A DNA stretch of 7,301 nt from DATARH01 sp036278835 (GCA_036278835.1 DASUKH010000250.1:1-7301), one strand, 5' to 3'. Positions 1 to 7,299 are shown, counted from the first letter of the stretch. The notes: generated from the letters alone by a model not told the origin. Numbers and translations are program-made.

Positions 1-1
1 C

Positions 2-961
2 GACATCCAGCATTGGCTCGACCGGCGGCGGCCGGGGCAGTCGCGGTATACGACGCAACGGCAGGAGCCGGACCAGGTCAAAATCCTCTCGGGCGTCTTC
101 GAGGGGCAGACCACCGGGACGCCGATCCAATTATTGATCGAAAACGTCGATCAGCGTTCGAAAGATTACCGCAACATCGCCGACCGCTTCCGCCCCGGCC
201 ACGCCGATTATACGTACTGGAAGAAATACGGCATCCGCGATTATCGCGGCGGCGGTCGCGCCTCGGCCCGCGAAACCGCGTCGCGTGTTGCCGCCGGCGC
301 CGTCGCACGCAAGATGCTGGGGCCGGGCATAAGGATCCGCGGCGCCCTCGTGCAGATAGGGCCGCACAAGATCGACCGCGCGGCGTGGGACTGGGCGCAG
401 GTCGAGAAAAACCCGTTCTGGTGCCCCGATGCGGCGGCGGCGGCGCGCTGGGCCGAGTATCTCGACGGCGTGCGCAAATCCGGCTCCTCGGCCGGCGCGG
501 TTATCGAATTGGTGGCGAGCGGGGTGCCGGCCGGGCTGGGCGAGCCCGTCTATGACAAGCTCGACGGCGATCTGGCGCATGCACTGATGACGATCAACGC
601 CGTCAAGGGGGTCGAGATCGGCGCCGGGTTCGGCGCGGTCGAGTTATCCGGCGAGGAGAACGGCGACGAGATGCGGATGCAAGGCGGCGAGGTGACGTTT
701 CTATCAAACAACGCCGGCGGTATCCTCGGCGGCATCTCGACCGGGCAGGACATCGTCCTGCGCTTCGCGGTCAAGCCGACCAGCTCGATCCTGCATCCGA
801 TGCGCACGGTGGACAGCGAGGGCAACGAGGTCGAGATCGCGACGCACGGCCGCCACGACCCGTGCGTCGGCATCCGCGCGGTGCCGGTCGGCGAGGCGAT
901 GACGGCCTGCGTCCTCGCCGACCACCTGCTGCGCTACCGCGCGATCGGTGGGGCGGTGTAG
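2..961 (+). CDS. aroC: Chorismate synthase, 3' part (5' end outside window)
   Basis: Chorismate synthase converts 5-enolpyruvylshikimate-3-phosphate (EPSP) to chorismate, the last shikimate-pathway step, using reduced FMN in the cytoplasm. The open frame runs from the left edge to a TAG stop and gives 319 residues. The family is usually about 350 to 365 long, so roughly 40 N-terminal residues, including the GESHG signature, lie outside. The visible part starts with DIQHWLDRRRPGQSRYTTQR, typical of this region. The second family signature (GGGRASARETASRVAAGA) and the third, near the C-terminus (GRHDPCVGIRAVPVGEA), are both intact, as is SNNAGGILGGISTGQ, which belongs to the active-site region. 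No frameshift is visible. The TTG at 134 is internal, since similarity continues upstream of it. The gene converges on groEL and ends in a shared terminator. Identification is secure; only the start is unseen. Confidence 0.97.
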   Translation, partial: DIQHWLDRRRPGQSRYTTQRQEPDQVKILSGVFEGQTTGTPIQLLIENVDQRSKDYRNIADRFRPGHADYTYWKKYGIRDYRGGGRASARETASRVAAGAVARKMLGPGIRIRGALVQIGPHKIDRAAWDWAQVEKNPFWCPDAAAAARWAEYLDGVRKSGSSAGAVIELVASGVPAGLGEPVYDKLDGDLAHALMTINAVKGVEIGAGFGAVELSGEENGDEMRMQGGEVTFLSNNAGGILGGISTGQDIVLRFAVKPTSSILHPMRTVDSEGNEVEIATHGRHDPCVGIRAVPVGEAMTACVLADHLLRYRAIGGAV

Positions 962-1024
962 CAAGCCTGTCGATGCCGCTTTCGCCGATGGGGAAAGCTT
1001 TCGACGCAATCACACGCCGACAAA

Positions 1025-1072
1025 GAAAACCGCCCGCCTGCGGTTTCCCGCGGGCGGGCGGTTCTCGTCTTT
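1025..1072. terminator. Bidirectional intrinsic terminator between aroC and groEL
   Basis: A 16-base-pair stem (1028-1043 with 1048-1063, one G-T wobble at 1039/1052) encloses a four-base TTTC loop. On the minus strand the stem is followed by TTTTCTTTG (1029 down to 1021), a good U tract for groEL. On the plus strand it is followed by TTCTCGTCTTTCT, a weaker U-rich tail for aroC. The position, between the stops of two convergent genes, fits termination of both transcripts. Termination itself is inferred. Confidence 0.85.
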
Positions 1073-1088
1073 CTGGTGACGGGCGGGT

Positions 1089-2729
<1,641 letters not shown>

Positions 2730-2748
2730 TTTTCCCTACTCCCCTAGC

Positions 2749-3060
2749 TCAAGCGGCCTTGCGAGCGGCCGAAGAATCGATGACACCCATGATGTCCGAT
2801 TCCTTCATGATGATCAGGTCTTCGCCGTCGAGCTTGACTTCGGTGCCCGACCATTTGCCGAACAGCACCCGGTCGCCGGCCTTGACATCCAACGGCTGAA
2901 TCTTGCCGTCTTCGCCGCGGGCGCCCGGCCCGACCGCGACTACCTCGCCCTCCATCGGCTTTTCCTTGGCCGTATCGGGGATGATGATGCCGCCCGAGGT
3001 CTTCTCCTCCGCCTCAAGGCGTCGGATGACCACGCGGTCATGCAACGGACGGAATCCCAT
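2749..3060 (-). CDS. groES: 10 kDa co-chaperonin GroES
   Basis: GroES is the heptameric lid that caps GroEL and closes the folding chamber. The 103-residue product begins MGFRPLHDRVVIRR. It carries the mobile loop around residues 17 to 34 (EEKTSGGIIIPDTAKEKP), in which the hydrophobic III tripeptide contacts GroEL. The GEVVAVGPGA and AGDRVLFGKWSGTEV blocks follow. The open frame extends upstream to 3171, but the added residues resemble no GroES and would cross the CIRCE operator and promoter. The ATG at 3060 has a strong AGGAGGT Shine-Dalgarno and is the start I choose. It is the first gene of the groESL operon. Length is at the upper end of the usual 95 to 104 residues because of a short Ala/Arg/Lys-rich tail. 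Confidence 0.97.
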   Translation of the reverse strand: MGFRPLHDRVVIRRLEAEEKTSGGIIIPDTAKEKPMEGEVVAVGPGARGEDGKIQPLDVKAGDRVLFGKWSGTEVKLDGEDLIIMKESDIMGVIDSSAARKAA

Positions 3061-3064
3061 GTAA

Positions 3065-3071
3065 ACCTCCT
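3065..3071 (-). promoter_or_regulatory. groES ribosome binding site
   Basis: The minus strand reads AGGAGGT here, nearly a full anti-16S match, ending four bases before the ATG at 3060. It settles the groES start against the longer upstream frame, which has no comparable site. Confidence 0.85.
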
Positions 3072-3093
3072 CGATCGCTCTGGTAAATCTGGC

Positions 3094-3120
3094 TTGGCAC
3101 TCTCTGCCCGAGAGTGCTGC
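3094..3120. promoter_or_regulatory. CIRCE operator (HrcA binding site) of groESL
   Basis: The plus strand shows TTGGCACTC, nine bases, then GAGTGCTGC. The known CIRCE consensus is TTAGCACTC-N9-GAGTGCTAA. The inner seven bases of each half (GCACTC/GAGTGC and flank) match, and only outer positions differ. HrcA bound to CIRCE represses groESL until heat stress in many bacteria. The element lies between the -10 box and the groES ribosome site and covers the predicted transcription start, the expected arrangement for a repressor operator. It also sits about 130 bases upstream of the divergent HAD gene. Confidence 0.93.
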
Positions 3121-3121
3121 T

Positions 3122-3150
3122 GAGATAGTCGGATCGCGACTGTTTGTCAA
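3122..3150 (-). promoter_or_regulatory. groESL promoter (sigma-70 type)
   Basis: The minus strand has a perfect TTGACA -35 (3150 down to 3145), a 17-base spacer and a TATCTC -10 (3127 down to 3122). The predicted start near 3115 falls inside the CIRCE element. The -10 is only half matched, which is common in alphaproteobacterial promoters. An RpoH-type promoter is an alternative I cannot exclude. Confidence 0.75.
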
Positions 3151-3238
3151 CACGATCGGCGCCCTCGGCAAGCGCGCCGGTTTGGGCTTGCATCAGCCCG
3201 CCGCGTGCTTCGAGATGGGGGCGATTTGCCCCGGAGAC

Positions 3239-3242
3239 AGGA
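3239..3242 (+). promoter_or_regulatory. Ribosome binding site for the HAD gene GTG start
   Basis: AGGA at 3239-3242, with GGAG at 3233-3236 just before it, lies six bases ahead of the GTG at 3249. It supports GTG over the in-frame ATG at 3273, which lacks a comparable purine-rich site. Confidence 0.6.
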
Positions 3243-3248
3243 AGCAGC

Positions 3249-4115
3249 GTGACGATCCCGCTTCATGACGGCATGCGCAGCCTCGCGCCGCGCTATGACG
3301 GGTTCATCCTCGATCTCTGGGGTGTCGTGCACGACGGGACGGCGCCGTATCCCGGCGTCCTCGACTGCATGCGCCGCCTTATCACTGCCGGCAAGCGCAT
3401 CGTGCTGCTGTCGAACGCGCCGCGCCGGGCGGAGGATGTGGTGCGCCGCATCGCGGCGATCGGGGTGCCGCGCGAGCTGTACCACACCGTGATGTCGTCG
3501 GGCGAGGAGGCGTGGCAGCACCTTTTCCGGCGCGAGGACCCGTTTTACCGCGATCTCGGCCGGCGCTGCCTGCATATCGGCTCCGAGCGCGACCTCGAAA
3601 TGCGCGAGGGTCTTGATCTCGCGTTTGTCGAGAACCCGGCCGAAGCCGATTTCATCCTCAACACCGGCCCGGCCGGGTGGGAGGATACGATCGAGGACTA
3701 CCGGCCGGTGCTGGCCGCGGCGCGGGCGCGCGACCTGCCGATGGTGTGCGCCAACCCCGACCTCGTCGTCGTGCATCGCGGCCGGCCGGCCTTGTGCGCC
3801 GGTGCGCTCGCCGAAGCCTACGAGGCGACGGGCGGGCGGGTGCGGTGGCACGGCAAGCCTTACGGGTCTGTTTACGACAGCTGCCTCGACCTGCTCGCCG
3901 CGCCCGACCGGCGGCGGGTGCTGGCGATCGGCGACAGCCTGCGCACCGATATCGCCGGCGCGCATGGTGCCGGTATCGACAGCCTCTTGATCGCCGGCGG
4001 CATTCACGCCGCCGATTTTACCCGCGACGGCGCCCTCGACCCCGAGCGCATCGCCGGCGCGGTCGCCGAGATCGGCGCGGCGCCGATCGGCGCGATGGCC
4101 GCGTTTGTCTGGTAG
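3249..4115 (+). CDS. HAD superfamily class IIA protein (TIGR01459-like), function unknown
   Basis: The 288-residue product belongs to the NagD-like class IIA branch of the HAD hydrolases and looks like the TIGR01459 family known from Alphaproteobacteria. From the chosen GTG start, motif I is LDLWGVVHDG with nucleophile Asp22. Motif II is VLLSNAPRR with Ser55. The motif III lysine is Lys203 in WHGKPYG, and motif IV is GDSLRTD with Asp229 and Asp234. A class II cap domain fills the space between motifs II and III. Position +2 of motif I, normally an Asp acting as acid/base in phosphatases, is Trp24, so simple phosphatase activity is doubtful. There is no signal peptide or membrane segment. The start is supported by an AGGA site and by length; an upstream frame to 3144 and an ATG at 3273 are less likely. 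It is divergent from groES, across the CIRCE region. The substrate is unknown. Confidence 0.88.
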   Translation: MTIPLHDGMRSLAPRYDGFILDLWGVVHDGTAPYPGVLDCMRRLITAGKRIVLLSNAPRRAEDVVRRIAAIGVPRELYHTVMSSGEEAWQHLFRREDPFYRDLGRRCLHIGSERDLEMREGLDLAFVENPAEADFILNTGPAGWEDTIEDYRPVLAAARARDLPMVCANPDLVVVHRGRPALCAGALAEAYEATGGRVRWHGKPYGSVYDSCLDLLAAPDRRRVLAIGDSLRTDIAGAHGAGIDSLLIAGGIHAADFTRDGALDPERIAGAVAEIGAAPIGAMAAFVW

Positions 4116-4188
4116 TCGGCGGCAACCTGCGGTCCCTGAAGCCGCGCCCTTCCCTAATGCCCGTCAAGTATCGGCCGCGACCCTGAGG

Positions 4189-4273
4189 TCCGCATTCCCG
4201 GCGAAAGCCGGGACCCACCCGTCCGCCCTCGGAACGTTGCCAAGTGGATCCCGGTTTTCGCCGGCAATGCGGA
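4189..4273. repeat. Paired imperfect inverted repeat in a convergent intergenic gap
   Basis: The gap 4116-4392 between the HAD and DUF1326 genes contains no credible gene but holds two inverted arms, 4190-4217 and 4245-4272. They match at 25 of 28 positions and are separated by 27 bases; one further outer base (4189/4273) also pairs. The left arm contains a perfect six-pair hairpin with a GAAA tetraloop (4197-4212), and the right arm a degenerate version. This resembles dispersed GC-rich palindromes seen in intergenic DNA of many Proteobacteria. On the plus strand the right arm is followed by GGATTTTCAG, so it may also terminate the HAD transcript. I cannot count copies from one window. Confidence 0.75.
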
Positions 4274-4392
4274 TTTTCAGAGCACGCGAAGGATTTTGGA
4301 GGCGCTTCTTTCCACAGGTGCGGGTCTATTGTTGCACCATGGGCTTCGGCCGGCCGGACGCTTATGCCTTCGCGGGTGGCCCGGATGCCCGG

Positions 4393-5013
4393 CTAATTCG
4401 CCCAGCTGATCGGCGCGTAATGGCCGTTTTTGCCGGAATTGTCCCAGCGCATGCCGTAATCGGCGAAAGTGCTGCCGGCGCCCCCTTTGGCGAGCGCGAT
4501 ATGGTCCGGCGCGACCGGGTGCCCGAGCGTCGTCCACACCTCGCCCTTGGGATGCATCGTCGGGATCGGCTCGACCGCCATCCGCATCACGTCTGGGATT
4601 TCGACCCGCCGGTTGTTGCCATCGATCGCATAGCGGATCGGCACCTTTTTGACGCCGAGATGGGTCACGATCAGCGGCGCGAAGGCGGCCATCGGCCCGC
4701 CTTCGGCGCCGGTGAAGATGGTGCCGAGCGCCGCGGTTTGCGCCTCGTCGGCGCGCTCGTCGAGATAGGCGGCGGCCGACCAGTTGCCGTCTGCCATCGG
4801 CCCCGGCGTGTGCGCCGCCACGACGACATTGAGGCCGTCCAGCACGGTGCCGCCGTAAACCCCTTTATCGATATGAAAGGCAAGCACGACGTCGCACGCG
4901 CCGCGGCTCGGCTGCGCAGTCAGCGGCGGCGCGGCAGAGGCAAGGCACGGACAGACGACATCGCAGTTACAGTTTTCGAAGTAGTCGCCGGTCAGCTGCC
5001 ATTTGGTCGCCAT
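4393..5013 (-). CDS. DUF1326 domain-containing protein, function unknown
   Basis: The 206-residue protein matches the DUF1326 family in length and pattern. It starts with KWQLTGDYFENCNCDVVCPC, the family's N-terminal cysteine motif, with Cys15, Cys17, Cys21 and Cys23; a further Cys40 follows. Next come the characteristic GVYGGTVLDGLNVVVAAHTPG and GNWSAAAYLDERADEAQ stretches and a C-terminal WDNSGKNGHYAPISW block. No signal peptide or transmembrane segment is visible, so it is probably cytoplasmic. Clustered cysteines suggest metal or redox chemistry, but that is inference and the family has no established reaction. The ATG at 5013 has an AGGAG site seven bases away. It lies 85 bases after the aroA stop on the same strand, so read-through from aroA or its own promoter are both possible. 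The DUF2182 membrane protein that I recall as a common neighbour of this family is not here. Confidence 0.85.
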   Translation of the reverse strand: MATKWQLTGDYFENCNCDVVCPCLASAAPPLTAQPSRGACDVVLAFHIDKGVYGGTVLDGLNVVVAAHTPGPMADGNWSAAAYLDERADEAQTAALGTIFTGAEGGPMAAFAPLIVTHLGVKKVPIRYAIDGNNRRVEIPDVMRMAVEPIPTMHPKGEVWTTLGHPVAPDHIALAKGGAGSTFADYGMRWDNSGKNGHYAPISWAN

Positions 5014-5057
5014 AGCGTTCCTCCTGAGATACGAGGCGTTCCCCGCACTCGACCCCC

Positions 5058-5086
5058 ATGTGACCGGATGCCGCAGCCCCGGTCAA
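5058..5086 (-). promoter_or_regulatory. Possible promoter of the DUF1326 gene
   Basis: In the aroA-DUF1326 gap the minus strand reads TTGACC (5086 down to 5081), 17 bases, then TCACAT (5063 down to 5058). The -35 matches five of six consensus positions and the -10 three of six. The expected start near 5051 would leave a leader of about 37 bases. A five-pair hairpin (5078-5082 with 5093-5097) overlaps the -35 and lies just after the aroA stop, but has no U tract. Confidence 0.35.
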
Positions 5087-5098
5087 CATCACCCGGGA

Positions 5099-6463
5099 TC
5101 AGGTTGACCCCTCCTCTCGGAGGTCGGCGCCGAGTTGCCGCATCAGCGTCAGGAAATCGGGAAAGCTGGTCGCGATCGGCCGGAGGTCATCGATCCGCAC
5201 CGGCTCGCGCGAGGCCAGCCCGAGCACCAGAAACGCCATCGCGATGCGGTGGTCGAGCCGCGTCGCGATCGTCGCCCCGCCGGCGGGCGGGCGGGCGTCG
5301 CCTTCGACAATCAGATCGTCGCCCTCTATCGCTACTTTTGCGCCGCACTGACGCAGCCCCTCGGCAATGCCGGTCAGACGATCGCTTTCCTTGACCCGCA
5401 ATTCGGCGAGGCCGCGCATTACGGTGCGTCCTTGCGCGCAGGCAGCGGCGACCGCCAGCACCGGGTATTCGTCGATCATCGACGGCGCCCGCGCTGCCGG
5501 AATCTCGGTCCCCGTGAGCCGGCCGGCGCGCACGACGAGATCGGCGACCGGCTCGCCGCCGGCCTCGCGCGCGTTCTCGCAGACGATGTCCGCGCCCATC
5601 TCGCGCAGGCTCGCGATCAGGCCGATGCGCGACGGGTTGAGGCCGACATTGGCGATCGTCACCTCCGATCCCGGCACCAGCAGGGCCGCCACCAGCGGGA
5701 AGGCGGCCGAGGACGGATCTCCCGGCACCGCGACCGGCGCCGCGGCGAGTTCAGGCTGGCCCGCAACAACGATCCGCCGGCCGCCGCCCGGCAGGTCCTC
5801 GATCGCGATATCGGCGCCAAAATGGCCGAGCATCCGCTCGGTGTGGTCGCGGCTCGGCTCGGTTTCGATGACGCTGGTCAGGCCCGGCGTATTGAGCCCG
5901 GCCAGCAGCACCGCCGACTTGACCTGCGCCGATGGCACCGGCAGCCGGTATTCGATCGGCACCGGGTCGGTGGCGCCGGTTACCGCCAGCGGCAGCAACC
6001 CGCCCTCGCGGCTGAGAAACCGCGCGCCGAAACGGGCCAGCGGTTCGGTCACCCGGCGCATCGGGCGGCGGCGCAGCGACGCGTCGCCGGTCACGAAAGC
6101 GGTCAGCTTGTGGGTCGCGAGGATGCCGAGCAGCAGCCGCGCCGAGGTGCCGGAATTGCCGAGGTCAAGGACGCCGTCGGGTTCGCCGAGGCCGCCGATC
6201 CCGACCCCGTCGACCAGCCAATGCCCGGCCGCCGCCCGTTCGATGCCGGCGCCGAGCGCGCGTAACGCCGCCGCCGTCGCCAGCACGTCCTCGCCCTCGA
6301 GGAGGCCGGTGATCTCGGTGCGGCCGGCCGCCAGCGCGCCCAACATCAGCGCGCGGTGCGAGATCGACTTGTCGCCGGGCACCAGCAGCCGGCCGGCAAG
6401 AGGCGCCGCCGGATGGCGGGCGATCACCGCGCCGGCCGGCGGATCATGCGGAAGCTGCGGCAT
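5099..6463 (-). CDS. aroA: 3-phosphoshikimate 1-carboxyvinyltransferase (EPSP synthase), class II-like
   Basis: EPSP synthase joins phosphoenolpyruvate to shikimate-3-phosphate, the sixth shikimate-pathway step; its product is the substrate of AroC, also encoded here. The 454-residue product has the two-domain family layout. It shows VPGDKSISHR (Lys32), GNSGT at 102-106, SAQVK at 178-182, RDHTE at 205-209, SMIDEYP with catalytic Asp331, ELRVKESDR with Glu359, and LDHRIAM at 403-409. GDKS, SAQxK and RxHxE are class II markers. The fourth marker, NxTR, reads NPSR (276-279). The position equal to Ala100 of the Agrobacterium CP4 enzyme is Gly105, as in ordinary bacterial enzymes. The open frame extends upstream to 7015, but those residues are antisense to the next gene. 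The ATG at 6463 has an AGGA site five bases away and gives normal length. The cmk and rpsA genes that often follow aroA in this class are absent. Confidence 0.96.
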   Translation of the reverse strand: MPQLPHDPPAGAVIARHPAAPLAGRLLVPGDKSISHRALMLGALAAGRTEITGLLEGEDVLATAAALRALGAGIERAAAGHWLVDGVGIGGLGEPDGVLDLGNSGTSARLLLGILATHKLTAFVTGDASLRRRPMRRVTEPLARFGARFLSREGGLLPLAVTGATDPVPIEYRLPVPSAQVKSAVLLAGLNTPGLTSVIETEPSRDHTERMLGHFGADIAIEDLPGGGRRIVVAGQPELAAAPVAVPGDPSSAAFPLVAALLVPGSEVTIANVGLNPSRIGLIASLREMGADIVCENAREAGGEPVADLVVRAGRLTGTEIPAARAPSMIDEYPVLAVAAACAQGRTVMRGLAELRVKESDRLTGIAEGLRQCGAKVAIEGDDLIVEGDARPPAGGATIATRLDHRIAMAFLVLGLASREPVRIDDLRPIATSFPDFLTLMRQLGADLREEGST

Positions 6464-6556
6464 CTGGATCCTGTTTATGCGTTCGCGGCGCTCTTGCCCG
6501 GCGTCCGGCTCCGGCCCATATGGCGCTGCCGGGCGACCGGCCGCCTGCTTTTGCTT

Positions 6557-6585
6557 TTGACAGCCCCGGCCGCCTGTGGCAATGG
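6557..6585 (+). promoter_or_regulatory. Possible promoter of the FYDLN-acid family gene
   Basis: A perfect TTGACA -35 (6557-6562) is followed after 17 bases by CAATGG (6580-6585), a poor -10. The expected start near 6592 would give a leader of about 37 bases before the TTG start. The position, in the 165-base gap between divergent aroA and this gene, is right for a promoter, but the -10 is weak. I see no convincing aroA promoter in the same gap. Confidence 0.4.
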
Positions 6586-6613
6586 CGCGGTCGTGGCGAT
6601 ACCCGAAAACCTG

Positions 6614-6619
6614 AAGGAG
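6614..6619 (+). promoter_or_regulatory. Ribosome binding site deciding a TTG start
   Basis: AAGGAG lies nine bases ahead of the TTG at 6629. No ATG or GTG in frame lies near it, and the protein family begins with the residues right after this TTG (AKPEWGTKR), so the site fixes the start of the zinc-ribbon gene. Confidence 0.8.
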
Positions 6620-6628
6620 CCTGTCCCG

Positions 6629-7003
6629 TTGGCCAAACCGGAATGGGGCACCAAGCGGATTTGTCCGAGCTGCGGCACGCGCTATTACGACATGCTGCGC
6701 GACCCCGTAGTGTGCCCGAAATGCTCGACGCCCTTCGACCCCGAAGCCTTCTTGCGGGCGCGCCGGGCGCGGCCGGCGGCACCGGTCGAGAAGGAATTGG
6801 CGCCGGTCGGCGCCGAGGACATCGACGCCGATCTTGAGAGCGAGGAGATCGAAGCGAGCGAGGAGGAAGAAGAGGAAGAGGGCGTGCCGCTCGAAGAAAG
6901 CGAGGAGGAGGATGAGGAGATGATCGAAGACGCCTCCGAGCTCGGCGAGGACGAGGACGATATGGCCGAGGTCATCGACAACGTCGAGGAGGAGGAATCC
7001 TGA
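6629..7003 (+). CDS. FYDLN-acid family protein (TIGR02300), zinc ribbon with acidic tail
   Basis: The 124-residue product starts at TTG, read as Met, followed by AKPEWGTKRICPSCG. It then has a second cysteine pair in DPVVCPKCSTPFDP. Cys12, Cys15, Cys29 and Cys32 form a likely four-cysteine zinc ribbon. From about residue 65 to the end the chain is dominated by Glu and Asp, including a run of seven Glu, and is probably disordered. This two-part design is that of TIGR02300, a small alphaproteobacterial family of unknown function. The FYDLN motif that names the family is YYDML here (19-23). A frame extending to 6356 would add residues resembling a lipoprotein signal, but these overlap aroA and are not part of the family. 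The gene is divergent from aroA and upstream of two tRNA genes. A role in nucleic-acid or protein binding is only a guess. Confidence 0.88.
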   Translation: MAKPEWGTKRICPSCGTRYYDMLRDPVVCPKCSTPFDPEAFLRARRARPAAPVEKELAPVGAEDIDADLESEEIEASEEEEEEEGVPLEESEEEDEEMIEDASELGEDEDDMAEVIDNVEEEES

Positions 7004-7031
7004 GCCGGCGGGCATCCGAAGCGGCGCGGCG

Positions 7032-7056
7032 CGGCCGCGACGGGCCGGCGATTTTT
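7032..7056 (+). terminator. Probable terminator after the FYDLN-acid family gene
   Basis: A stem CGGCC (7032-7036) with GGCCG (7043-7047) and a six-base loop is followed by GCGATTTTT. A second option pairs GCCGGC at 7004-7009 with GCCGGC at 7044-7049. Either places a GC-rich stem just before a run of five T on the plus strand, 30 to 50 bases after the stop codon. Confidence 0.5.
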
Positions 7057-7092
7057 CCCTTGCTGCGGCGCCTGTCCGTTCCTAGTTTCGAC

Positions 7093-7125
7093 CCGGCGCC
7101 GCCTGTTTGAAGCCAGCGGCGCCGG
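7093..7125. repeat. Perfect 10-base inverted repeat ahead of the tRNA pair
   Basis: CCGGCGCCGC (7093-7102) and its exact reverse complement (7116-7125) flank a 13-base spacer, and each arm contains the palindrome GGCGCC. The element ends 13 bases before tRNA-Ala. On the plus strand ACGCGGCAAAAAT follows, so there is no U tract and an intrinsic terminator is unlikely in that direction. It may fold in a precursor RNA leader or bind a protein; the function is unknown. Confidence 0.6.
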
Positions 7126-7138
7126 ACGCGGCAAAAAT

Positions 7139-7214
<76 letters not shown>

Positions 7215-7223
7215 CTCCCCGCT

Positions 7224-7299
7224 GTCCCCATCGTCTAGAGGCCTAGGACACCACCCTTTCACGGTGGCGACCGGGGTTCGAATCCCCGTGGGGACGCCA
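7224..7299 (+). tRNA. tRNA-Glu (anticodon TTC)
   Basis: A complete 76-base cloverleaf: acceptor GTCCCCA/TGGGGAC, D stem GTCT/GGAC with one G-T pair, anticodon stem CCACC/GGTGG with loop CTTTCAC, and T arm CGGGG-TTCGAAT-CCCCG. The anticodon TTC (7258-7260) reads GAA and GAG. The discriminator is G, usual for tRNA-Glu, and CCA is encoded. The gene ends two bases before the window edge, so further tRNA genes could follow. Confidence 0.97.

Noticed and set aside
13..555. A 180-codon plus-strand frame overlapping aroC
   Set aside because: It is the +1 shadow of aroC with an extreme Arg/Gly/Ala bias and no homology I recognise.
3061..3171. A longer groES reading starting at 3171
   Set aside because: It would translate through the promoter and CIRCE operator. 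The added residues are not GroES-like, and the ATG at 3060 has an excellent ribosome site.
5078..5097. A five-pair hairpin just after the aroA stop as a terminator
   Set aside because: The stem is short, the loop is ten bases and no U tract follows on the minus strand, so I do not call it a terminator.
5135..6560. Long plus-strand open frames opposite aroA (376 and 397 codons)
   Set aside because: Both lie antisense to intact aroA, overlap each other in different frames and show no recognisable domain, so they are shadows caused by high GC content.
6356..6628. An in-frame upstream extension of the FYDLN-acid gene with a lipoprotein-like stretch LLLLLTAPAACGNG
   Set aside because: The family begins at AKPEWG, an AAGGAG site precedes the TTG at 6629, and the extension runs into the coding region of aroA.
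6464..7015. A 184-codon upstream extension of aroA containing Leu/Phe-rich stretches that resemble membrane segments
   Set aside because: The hydrophobic runs are the reverse complement of the Glu-rich tail of the FYDLN-acid gene. The EPSP synthase family has no such domain.
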